From NCBI GenBank assembly GCA_038230695.1, contig JBBRMT010000111.1, positions 1 through 14,092 of the forward strand: a DNA stretch of 14,092 bases. The letters are read 5' to 3'. A model generated the notes under the pieces. The model was given only the letters and a program-made list of their open reading frames with translations, made no database searches and was not told the DNA's origin. A program made the position numbers and the translations under genes. The DNA is from QHBQ01 sp038230695. GTDB lineage: Bacteria > Chloroflexota > Chloroflexia > QHBQ01. Shown here one piece after another: positions 1 to 5,445 of the stretch; within the stretch, counting starts at the first letter, position 1, and the number at the start of each line of letters is the position of its first letter.

Positions 1-145
1 CTCCACCCTTACGCACGCTGGCGATTATTGCCGCGACCTGCTGCTCGATGGTCACGCTGTCGGCAGCCGCAGCCGCCCGCCCGATAATGCGAGCGCGGTC
101 AGCGGCTGAAAGTTCGTTCAAGGTTTGTATCTTAATCGTGGTCAT
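1..145 (-). CDS. hisD: Histidinol dehydrogenase HisD, N-terminal fragment (cut by window edge)
   Basis: Only the first 48 codons are present; the gene runs off the left edge. The visible protein starts MTTIKIQTLNELSAADRARI and continues to a VAAIIASVRKGG segment. This matches the HisD N-terminus: a short strand, a helix with a run of small residues, then a 'V..II..VR..GD' helix. HisD oxidises L-histidinol to L-histidine in two NAD-dependent steps, the last reactions of histidine synthesis. The ATG at 143-145 has a near-perfect Shine-Dalgarno AGGAGGAG (148-155) just upstream. hisG lies upstream on the same strand, 142 bp away, with repeats but no U-tract terminator between, so the two are probably co-transcribed from the T-box promoter near 1600. 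The family call rests on a short fragment and its neighbour. Confidence 0.85.
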   Translation of the reverse strand, partial: MTTIKIQTLNELSAADRARIIGRAAAAADSVTIEQQVAAIIASVRKGG

Positions 146-195
146 AGCTCCTCCTGATTAGTGGTTACGAGGGGCTTTGATGTGCTTCACCATTA

Positions 196-228
196 CCCCT
201 CACCAAACCTCTCCCGCAAGGGGAGAGG
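196..228. repeat. C/G-rich palindromic repeat with GCAA loop
   Basis: CCTCTCCC (208-215), loop GCAA, then GGGGAGAGG (220-228), preceded by a CCCCTCACC lead-in. It forms an 8-bp hairpin between hisG and hisD. The same C-run/G-run pattern recurs near 1182, 1340, 3180, 4590 and 7060. No U-tract follows on either strand, so it is unlikely to be a strong terminator. Confidence 0.7.
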
Positions 229-245
229 CATTTTGCGTAACCCAT

Positions 246-290
246 GCCTCGTGCCGCATATCTCGTGCCGCATACCTCGCGCCTCGCCTA
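246..290. repeat. Heptad-type direct repeats abutting the hisG stop codon
   Basis: CTCGTGCCGCATA occurs at 248-260 and again at 262-274, a 14-bp period. On the minus strand the tract can be cut into 7-mers from the hisG stop codon: TAGGCGA, GGCGCGA, GGTATGC, GGCACGA, GATATGC, GGCACGA. It resembles in layout the clearer heptad array at 6238-6300. Confidence 0.6.
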
Positions 291-1166
291 GATAAACATC
301 TTCTCGATGGGCGATACCAGGATGCCCTGGGTGCCGAGCAGGCGAAGTTGCTCGATCACCTCCCAGAAGACATCCTCGCGCACTACAGTGTGGACTGCCA
401 CCCAGTCGGGATCGGCGGTGGGCAACACGGTGGGCGACTTTAGGCCGGGGCAGAGTTCATAGATGCGCGGCAGGGCAGCGCGGGGCGCGTTCATCATAAT
501 GTATTTGTACTCGCGGGCGGCCAACGCGCCCCGAAAGCGCAGCAGTAGCCGTTCGACGATGGCGGCCTTGCGCTCATTCTCGGCCAGCTCACGATTGGCA
601 ACTAGCAACGATTGCGATTCGAATACGGTTGCCAGTGGGGTCAGGTCGTTTAGTTTCAAGCTGCTGCCAGTGCTTACCAGATCAGCAATCGCGGTAGCAA
701 CCCCTAGCGCAGGGGTAATCTCCACGCTGCCACTGATAGTGATAACCTCCACCTCGATATCGCGCTCGGCAAAGAAGCGACGGGTAGCAACCGGATAAGA
801 AGTTGCGACTTTGCAACCGGCAAGCTGGTTCAGGTCGGTTATATCGCTGTCGCGGGGGACAGCTATCGTCAGGGTGCAATGGCCGTAATCGAGGGCCAGC
901 AATTCATCAGTCGGCTGTTCGGTCTCCACCACCAGGTTACGCCCGACAATGCCCAGGTCTACTACGCCCTCGGCAACGTATTCGGGTATGTCATCGTCGC
1001 GCACATATAGTATATCCAGCGGAAAGTTGCGGCACGCGCTGAACAGCCGCTGCTTGTACGACTCGAAGTGCAATCCAGCAGTGCGTAGCAGGTTCAGCGT
1101 CTCCTCGGTCAGCCGCCCCTCCTTCTGGATCGCCAGCTTGACGTTTTCACCATTTAGTTTTCGCAT
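288..1166 (-). CDS. hisG: ATP phosphoribosyltransferase HisG, long form
   Basis: HisG catalyses the first committed step of histidine synthesis, joining ATP and PRPP to give phosphoribosyl-ATP; it is cytoplasmic. The 292-residue length fits the long, self-regulated family (E. coli about 299). The N-terminus VKLAIQKEGRLTEETLNLL and the segment PEYVAEGVVDLGIVGRN are typical of the catalytic lobes. ADLVSTGSSLKLN (residues 161-173) is the PRPP-binding signature. The last 70 or so residues, from YIMMNAPRAAL onward, match the C-terminal regulatory domain that binds histidine in the long form, so no separate HisZ is expected. The ATG at 1164-1166 has GGAGG about 7 nt upstream. A T-box leader precedes the gene and hisD follows, so both charged-tRNA sensing and allosteric histidine feedback probably operate. 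Confidence 0.96.
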   Translation of the reverse strand: MRKLNGENVKLAIQKEGRLTEETLNLLRTAGLHFESYKQRLFSACRNFPLDILYVRDDDIPEYVAEGVVDLGIVGRNLVVETEQPTDELLALDYGHCTLTIAVPRDSDITDLNQLAGCKVATSYPVATRRFFAERDIEVEVITISGSVEITPALGVATAIADLVSTGSSLKLNDLTPLATVFESQSLLVANRELAENERKAAIVERLLLRFRGALAAREYKYIMMNAPRAALPRIYELCPGLKSPTVLPTADPDWVAVHTVVREDVFWEVIEQLRLLGTQGILVSPIEKMFI

Positions 1167-1181
1167 TGTAACCCCTCCCAG

Positions 1182-1200
1182 CCCTCCCCGGTGGGGAGGG
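1182..1200. repeat. Palindrome between the T-box terminator and the hisG ribosome-binding site
   Basis: CCCTCCCC, loop GGT, GGGGAGGG: an 8-bp perfect stem. It belongs to the C-run/G-run repeat group of this window. On the his mRNA the C-rich arm (1193-1200) could pair either with its own partner or with the nearly identical G-rich hisG Shine-Dalgarno tract at 1173-1180. Confidence 0.65.
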
Positions 1201-1212
1201 AATAATCAAGGC

Positions 1213-1260
1213 AAAACAAAAAGAGCCATACGTTCCTCAATGGTAGAGGAACGAAGGCTC
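1213..1260 (-). terminator. Rho-independent terminator of the his T-box leader
   Basis: On the minus strand the 5' arm GAGCCTTCGTTCCTC (1246-1260), a 7-nt loop and the 3' arm GAGGAACGTATGGCTC (1223-1238) form a strong stem with a small internal mismatch. TTTTTGTTTT (1213-1222) follows directly. It lies inside the leader, upstream of hisG, as expected for an attenuator. Its CGUUCCUC segment (1246-1253) is the same one needed for the antiterminator. Confidence 0.93.
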
Positions 1261-1337
1261 TAAATACCTCCGCGGTCCCATCCTCAGTTCCTGTCCATAA
1301 CGAACAGGCTCTCAGTCCGACGGCCACCTTGCATCCT

Positions 1338-1372
1338 TTCCCTCTCCCGTTGGTAGGGGCTAGGGGTGGGTA
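1338..1372. repeat. C/G-rich repeat inside the T-box leader
   Basis: CCCTCTCCC, then GTTGGTAGGGGC, then TAGGGGTGGG: a degenerate form of the palindromic repeat seen at 196-228 and 1182-1200. It lies between the Stem I/II region and Stem III of the T-box RNA. This part of the leader is variable in the family, so an insertion could be tolerated. Confidence 0.5.
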
Positions 1373-1585
1373 AATGGTGGTTTATCGGTAGCTCCAACTT
1401 ACGGGGGAGCAAGTTCCGTCACGCTTATGTCATCATTGGCTTTCTCGCGTGCGGCTCTCGTGGTGTGTTCAGTCAGGTATCGGCAGTCGGGTTCGCACTA
1501 TTCCCGGCTCACTGGGTACCAACGCTCCTGCTTACTATTCCGCGATGCAATCGCCTTTGTATCTGTCATATTAAGTTGTGGCCCT

Positions 1586-1615
1586 ATTATACAAAAGGTT
1601 ATGGCGGCGTGTCAA
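1586..1615 (-). promoter_or_regulatory. Promoter of the his operon, consensus -35 and -10
   Basis: On the minus strand TTGACA (1610-1615) is followed by an 18-bp spacer and TATAAT (1586-1591). Both hexamers match the sigma70-type consensus exactly. Transcription would start near 1579, just before the T-box Stem I. The -35 box lies 6 bp beyond the stop codon of the upstream methyltransferase gene. A strong constitutive promoter is what attenuation control needs. Confidence 0.88.
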
Positions 1616-1621
1616 GCCAGT

Positions 1622-2488
1622 TTAGTGCTGCGACTGCACAAGTGTCCCAGTTGCGGCTTCGTCGGGGAGCATATAGGGGATGCCGTTGCGAACCGGGTAG
1701 TGTCTGCCGCAGTTCTGACAGATGGCTTCAGTGGGCGTTAGCTTGACTGCGCCCTGACAGGCGGGGCAGGCTAGCAGGCTCTCAAGATTGATGGCGCGGC
1801 GCGGGCTGGTGCGGCGCTTGCGAAACAGCTTGCGTACCCCCAGCACCAGGCGACGGGGGATGATTGCCTTGCCCAGCACCAACAGCGTGCTTTTCACCGA
1901 GGCCAGCGGCTTTTCGCGGCTTCGCACCAGGCGGAGCAGAGCTTTGCGATCTTCCAGCGCCAGTGGCGACTTGTCAACAATGCGGATCTTGATATCGCCA
2001 TCCCACTCGTAGCTCATCCAGAACACGTCGGGGACGCTCTTCTGGAAGCGTTCATACCAGGGGTTGTAGGCGTAGAAGTAATCGAACAGGTCGCCGAAGC
2101 TGTTGTTGGGTGTGTCCTTATGCTGCATTACGATGCTATCGCCGATGTGGTTGACGTACCACTTGTGGAACGACCAGAAGAACAGCTTCTCGGCAATCTC
2201 GGTGGGCGACTCGATGTAGCCACGCCGCGACACGCGCATAAGCTCCTGGCAGAACTTTACCGGGTCATCCATATGTTCGATGATATGCGAGGCGATTACG
2301 TAATCGAAAGCCTTGTCCTTGAACGGCAGGTAATGTCCGTCGCCGCAGATCAGCGGGCGGTCAATCTGCAAGTTGCCTCCCCGCTCGGTGTTATCGTCAA
2401 TATAGCGGTCGCACAAAACATCGCTACGCGGGTTGGGCCGGTCGCCGCTGCCAATCTCCAATACAAGGTCATCAGGGTTGATACGCAA
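1622..2488 (-). CDS. Class I SAM-dependent methyltransferase with C-terminal zinc ribbon
   Basis: The 288-residue protein starts with a Methyltransf_11-type fold. VLEIGSGDRPNP (residues 9-20) is the glycine-rich SAM loop, and FKDKAFDYVIASHIIEHM (56-73) carries the post-I acidic residues and the 'HIIEH' turn. After about 200 residues a basic linker (RKLFRKRRTSPRR) leads to a C-terminal domain with CPAC (241-244) and CQNC (257-260), then GRHYPVRNGIPYML. This is a Trm112-like zinc ribbon (CxxC-x12-CxxC). The substrate is unknown; sugar, lipid or small-molecule methylation are all possible. The start is a TTG at 2486-2488, chosen because AAGGAG (2495-2500) lies 6 nt upstream and the protein starts directly before the SAM loop. 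It begins 16 bp after the IspE-like gene and is probably co-transcribed with it. No terminator separates it from the his promoter. Confidence 0.82.
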   Translation of the reverse strand: MRINPDDLVLEIGSGDRPNPRSDVLCDRYIDDNTERGGNLQIDRPLICGDGHYLPFKDKAFDYVIASHIIEHMDDPVKFCQELMRVSRRGYIESPTEIAEKLFFWSFHKWYVNHIGDSIVMQHKDTPNNSFGDLFDYFYAYNPWYERFQKSVPDVFWMSYEWDGDIKIRIVDKSPLALEDRKALLRLVRSREKPLASVKSTLLVLGKAIIPRRLVLGVRKLFRKRRTSPRRAINLESLLACPACQGAVKLTPTEAICQNCGRHYPVRNGIPYMLPDEAATGTLVQSQH

Positions 2489-2504
2489 AGATAACTCCTT
2501 CGGG

Positions 2505-3401
2505 TTAGTTTGAGGTAGCTGTAACCAACGTGGGCCACACTGTATCCTTCATCTTTTCCTGCGCTGCCAACGCCTCTTCCTCAGTGGGGTAGAGGGCGTA
2601 CAGACCGGGGCCGGGGCCGCAGTAGCGCACGTCCAGCACACCAGCCGCCACCGCATCGCGGCGACAATCCTCGATTTCGGGATAGCGTAGGCCCACAACC
2701 CATTCGAGGGTGCTTTGCAGCAGCGACGGGCTGGGCGGCTCGCCGCGCCGCAACGTGGCGGCAAGTTGGCGACTGACCAGACCGTTGCCCATCATGTGCC
2801 AACGCAGCAGGCTGAACAGATCCGCGCTCTTGTCGGCTACTTGCACGTTGGGGCTAATGATCAGCGCCCAGCAGCGCGGCAGTGGCGGCAAGGGGGTAAT
2901 TTGCTCGTTGCTCTCCACCAGCGCGGTGCCAGCGATGATGAAGTAGGGCGCGTGCTGGCTGAGGATGTCGGCCAGGTTGAGCAGGTTGCTGTAATCGAGG
3001 TTGAGCGCCCAAAGCTGGCGCAACGCCCGCAGGGTAGTGGCTGCGTTCGAGGCCGCGCCTGCCAGTCCCCAGCCGATGGGGATGCGCTTGATCAGGTGGA
3101 TGTCTGCGCCGCCCTGCGCGCCGCTGGCCTGCCGCAGCAGGTTGGCCGCCCGCAGGATTATGTTTGTCTGCGCCTCCAACCCTCCCTGATAAGGGGGGAG
3201 GGGGTCTGGCGCGATGGTGAGGTTGATGGCGCTATCGTCGCGCAGGGTGAAGCGTAGCGTGTCGGCTAGCGCAAGTTCCTGCATCACGCTGACCACGTTG
3301 AAACGCTCGACCGAGTTCGCCCGCTTGCCCAGCACCTCGTAGGTGAGGCAGAGACGCGCAGGGGAACGATATTCGATTGTCGCAGTAGCGGTAACTGACA
3401 T
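2505..3401 (-). CDS. ispE: IspE-like GHMP kinase with non-canonical active site
   Basis: IspE phosphorylates CDP-methylerythritol in the MEP isoprenoid pathway. This protein has the IspE layout: PARLCLTYEVLGKR near the N-terminus, the ATP-loop region IPIGWGLAGAASNAATTLRALRQLW, SQHAPYFIIAGTALVE, and the C-terminal CGPGPGLYALYP. Compared with E. coli IspE the key positions differ: the catalytic Lys of PAKLNL is Arg, the catalytic Asp of GADVP is His (SQHAP), the substrate-binding 'DGYH' is 'NSVE', and the GGGLGGGSS loop is weakened. The frame is intact, so it is not a simple pseudogene. It may act on another substrate or be a non-catalytic homologue. PLPPYQGGLE is encoded by a C/G-rich repeat (3180-3202). 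I chose the ATG at 3399-3401 because it gives the family's usual N-terminal length; an ATG at 3417-3419 would add six residues. A methyltransferase gene follows 16 bp downstream. Confidence 0.75.
   Translation of the reverse strand: MSVTATATIEYRSPARLCLTYEVLGKRANSVERFNVVSVMQELALADTLRFTLRDDSAINLTIAPDPLPPYQGGLEAQTNIILRAANLLRQASGAQGGADIHLIKRIPIGWGLAGAASNAATTLRALRQLWALNLDYSNLLNLADILSQHAPYFIIAGTALVESNEQITPLPPLPRCWALIISPNVQVADKSADLFSLLRWHMMGNGLVSRQLAATLRRGEPPSPSLLQSTLEWVVGLRYPEIEDCRRDAVAAGVLDVRYCGPGPGLYALYPTEEEALAAQEKMKDTVWPTLVTATSN
3176..3206. repeat. C/G-rich palindromic repeat inside the IspE-like gene
   Basis: CCCTCCC (3180-3186), a 9-nt loop and GGGAGGG (3196-3202). Read in frame on the minus strand it encodes PDPLPPYQGGLE, in a variable loop of the kinase fold before the conserved 'TNIILRA' helix. 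Confidence 0.6.
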
Positions 3402-3442
3402 CCCTATCCCGATCATCATGCTTAATCATCAAGCAATATTCT

Positions 3443-3486
3443 CTCCCAACCCCTGCTGATGGCTTTTCCAAATGTAACGTTGGGAG
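3443..3486 (-). other. Inverted repeat in the 5' leader of the IspE-like gene
   Basis: CTCCCAAC (3443-3450) and GTTGGGAG (3479-3486) are perfect inverted repeats around a 28-nt loop. Transcription from the promoter at 3509-3537 would place the stem in the untranslated leader, about 40 to 60 nt before the start codon. There is no following U-tract. It could be an RNA structure or an operator; the sequence does not decide. Confidence 0.45.
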
Positions 3487-3508
3487 CTTTTTGCCTGAAG
3501 GCGGAGGA

Positions 3509-3537
3509 AGTATACCACAAGCGCGGCATACAGGCAA
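3509..3537 (-). promoter_or_regulatory. Promoter of the IspE-like/methyltransferase operon
   Basis: On the minus strand TTGCCT (3532-3537), a 17-bp spacer and TATACT (3509-3514). Spacing is ideal and both boxes are close to consensus. It would give a leader of roughly 80 to 100 nt. Its -35 box is 3 bp from the -35 box of the opposite promoter. Confidence 0.65.
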
Positions 3538-3540
3538 AGT

Positions 3541-3569
3541 TTGCTTTACGCACATAAGTACGGTAAAAT
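3541..3569 (+). promoter_or_regulatory. Promoter of the lycopene-cyclase-like operon
   Basis: TTGCTT (3541-3546), a 17-bp spacer and TAAAAT (3564-3569), then an A-rich start region. It faces away from the IspE-like promoter. The joint core GGCAAAGTTTGCT is almost a palindrome, so one regulator bound there could affect both directions. Confidence 0.6.
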
Positions 3570-3627
3570 TAAAACTCTATAGCGCCGGTCTTCGTATAGC
3601 CAGCACCATGATGGGCAAGGTGGATTT

Positions 3628-5430
3628 ATGAATAGTAATATTGACGACAAGCAGTTGGCGCAGCAGTATCCCTTGACGGTGAGTAATTTCACGGCGATGC
3701 CCGATGGCGCGGCAGCCTTGCAGCACCTTGTTGGCCTGAACCAGAGTTGGCAGCGTTTCTTCGTGCAGCACGAACCGGCCCAGGTAATAAGCTACACCAC
3801 CAACCCCCCTGCGGCGGATGGACAGTTCGACATCATCTTCGCGGGTGGCGGGCTAGGGCTGCTCGATGCCGCGCTGCTGTCAACCCGCTACCATCGGCGG
3901 GCGCTGGTGTTCGATCGCAAGGAAATCGGCAGCACCCATCGTGAGTGGAACATCAGCGCAGCGGAACTGACGCGGCTGGTGGATATTGGGCTGTTTAGCT
4001 GGGCCGAGCTTGAGCCAATCATCCAGCGCCGCTACCAGCGCGGGGTGGTGCGCTTCAACGCGGCCAACATCAATGTCGCCCCTGCCGATTTGCTGATGGA
4101 AGGGGTGCTGGATGTAGCCCTCGATGCCAGCGCGTTGCTGGCTTTGTGCGTGCGAAAGATAAAGGAGTCGGACACTGGCAGCGTGATCATGCCCGGCTAT
4201 GCCTTTCGCCATGCCTACGTAATGCCTACCAACGACCCTCAAGGACGGGTGGTTGTAGAAATGGAGAGCCTGGGCAGCGGCGAAATATGCCACTTTGCTG
4301 CGCTGCTCTTGGTGGACGATATGGGCGCAACCTCACCGCTGGCCCAGGCGCTAAATAGCGGCCAACCCTTCAGCGCGGTCTGCCCCACAGTGGGAACGGT
4401 GGCAGCAGGCTTCATTGCGGGTAGCGCGGCCAACGAACTCGATCCTGATACTGGCGATATTCTGGTCAGCATTGCCGATGCCGATAAAGAGAGGCAACTT
4501 ATCTGGGAGGGTTTTCCGGGGCAGAACAATGAGATGACCGTTTACGTTTTCTATTATGAAACACTCGAACCTTCAGTGAACACGGCCCCTCCCCAACCAT
4601 CCCCTGTTGCTGGAGAGAGGGTAAGCGGGCAAGTAGGGTGGAGCTTGAAGGGGTACAACCTGCTGGAATTGTTCGAGGACTATTTCCGACTGCTGCCCGG
4701 TTACAAGAAGCAAGGACCGAACTTTCACCACCTCAAGCCGGTGTACGGCTTCATCCCGGCGCGGCACCGCGAGGGCTTCAGCCAGCGGCAGGGTACGGCG
4801 GCCACCGACCGCATTCTCAGCGTGGGCGATGCGGCCGCGCAGCAATCGCCGCTCACCTTCTGCGGCTTTGGCAGCCACGTGCGAAACCTGGGGCGGATAG
4901 ACAGCCTGCTGAATCTGGCACTGGAACACAACTTGCTGGATAAAAGAAGCCTGGCGCAGATTGGCGCACACCAGCAGAACCTCAGCATGATGTGGGTGTT
5001 CAGCCGCTTCATGTCGCCATCGAAGGCGGGTATCGCTAGTGGCGCGGCAAACGAGGTCAACCAGATTATGAATGTGTTCTGTCGCGTGCTAGCCGACCTC
5101 GGCCCTGCGGTCAGCCGTCGCTTCTTCCAGGATACCGCTACGCTGGGCGACTTTACCAGCATCACCCTGCACACTGCCCGCATCTACCCGCGCATCTTCC
5201 TGCTGGCGGTACGTACCCTGGGCTGGCGACGCATCGGCCTGTGGGCGCTCGACTATCTCGGCGCAGTGAAGAATGAAGCGCAGTTGCGTGTATATAGAAA
5301 TATGGCGCACCTGGTGGGAACAAGGACATTGCGCCAACTGGAAGATAGGCTGTTGCAGATCGCACCCCGGCTTGGCCTGCGTCTACGGGCAAAACGGCTG
5401 GGCTGGGCGGTGCAGAAGAAACGAACCTAA
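3628..5430 (+). CDS. CruA/CruP-family lycopene cyclase-like FAD flavoprotein
   Basis: The 600-residue protein has an N-terminal FAD-binding Rossmann fold: FDIIFAGGGLGLLDAALL (GGGLG at 73-77), with the ribose-binding acid D96 in ALVFDR. REWNISAAELTRLVDIGLF (105-123), LIWEGFP (291-297), DRILSVGDA (394-402) and SPLTFCGFGSHVRNLGR (407-423) match the CruA/CruP lycopene cyclases of green sulfur bacteria, cyanobacteria and plants. CruA cyclises lycopene to gamma- or beta-carotene without net redox change; CruP's role is less clear, and I cannot decide between the two. A segment TAPPQPSPVAGERVSGQ (319-335) is encoded by a repeat and interrupts the conserved region. The ATG has AAGGTGG (3617-3623) upstream. 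It diverges from the IspE-like gene and is followed after 15 bp by a methyltransferase-like gene. No transmembrane segment is obvious; such enzymes usually work at the membrane surface. Confidence 0.85.
   Translation: MNSNIDDKQLAQQYPLTVSNFTAMPDGAAALQHLVGLNQSWQRFFVQHEPAQVISYTTNPPAADGQFDIIFAGGGLGLLDAALLSTRYHRRALVFDRKEIGSTHREWNISAAELTRLVDIGLFSWAELEPIIQRRYQRGVVRFNAANINVAPADLLMEGVLDVALDASALLALCVRKIKESDTGSVIMPGYAFRHAYVMPTNDPQGRVVVEMESLGSGEICHFAALLLVDDMGATSPLAQALNSGQPFSAVCPTVGTVAAGFIAGSAANELDPDTGDILVSIADADKERQLIWEGFPGQNNEMTVYVFYYETLEPSVNTAPPQPSPVAGERVSGQVGWSLKGYNLLELFEDYFRLLPGYKKQGPNFHHLKPVYGFIPARHREGFSQRQGTAATDRILSVGDAAAQQSPLTFCGFGSHVRNLGRIDSLLNLALEHNLLDKRSLAQIGAHQQNLSMMWVFSRFMSPSKAGIASGAANEVNQIMNVFCRVLADLGPAVSRRFFQDTATLGDFTSITLHTARIYPRIFLLAVRTLGWRRIGLWALDYLGAVKNEAQLRVYRNMAHLVGTRTLRQLEDRLLQIAPRLGLRLRAKRLGWAVQKKRT
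4583..4628. repeat. C/G-rich repeat inside the lycopene-cyclase-like gene
   Basis: CGGCCCCTCCCC, then CCATCCCCTGTTGCTGG, then AGAGAGGG: an imperfect member of the repeat group also found between genes here. It is read in frame as APPQPSPVAGERV and falls between two segments conserved in CruP (TVYVFYYE and LLELFEDYFRLLP), so it looks like an insertion into a surface loop. Confidence 0.6.
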
Positions 5431-5445
5431 TGGGAGATATGTATC

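Larger units (their letters stand above)
1213..1579 (-). promoter_or_regulatory. T-box riboswitch (tRNA-His-responsive leader) of hisG-hisD
   Basis: T-box leaders bind a tRNA through a specifier codon and let transcription proceed only when the tRNA is uncharged. Seen here in order on the minus strand: Stem I with lower helix GCGG/CCGC (1540-1543 with 1451-1454), a loop-E-like AGTA (1533-1536) facing GAACACACC (1462-1470), upper helix CAGG/CCTG (1527-1530 with 1474-1477), an AGTGAG bulge-like segment and a distal GTGCGAAC (1491-1498). Later come a Stem III-like CCTGT/ACAGG hairpin and the conserved T-box AGGATGGGACCGCG (1271-1284). GAGGA, the bulge UGGGACC and GCG pair with CGU and UCCUC (1246-1253) as antiterminator; the same bases form the terminator. 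The specifier is inferred to be CAC (1465-1467), histidine, which fits the genes controlled. The leader is about 365 nt and holds an extra C/G-rich repeat at 1338-1372. Confidence 0.92.

Noticed and set aside
246..290. Possible CRISPR-like direct repeats
   Set aside because: The units are 13 to 14 bp with no spacers and no cas genes nearby; they fit a heptad array.
1317..1330. Second T-box-like motif (AAGGTGGCCGTCGG on the minus strand)
   Set aside because: It lacks the ACCGCG part and has no antiterminator partner; the motif at 1271-1284 pairs correctly with the terminator strand.
2715..3257. Plus-strand open frame opposite the IspE-like gene
   Set aside because: It mirrors a gene with clear homology on the other strand; no motif or start signal supports it.
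2505..3419. IspE-like gene as a pseudogene
   Set aside because: The frame is intact, with promoter, fold-defining motifs and a conserved C-terminus, so altered function is preferred over decay, though not proven.
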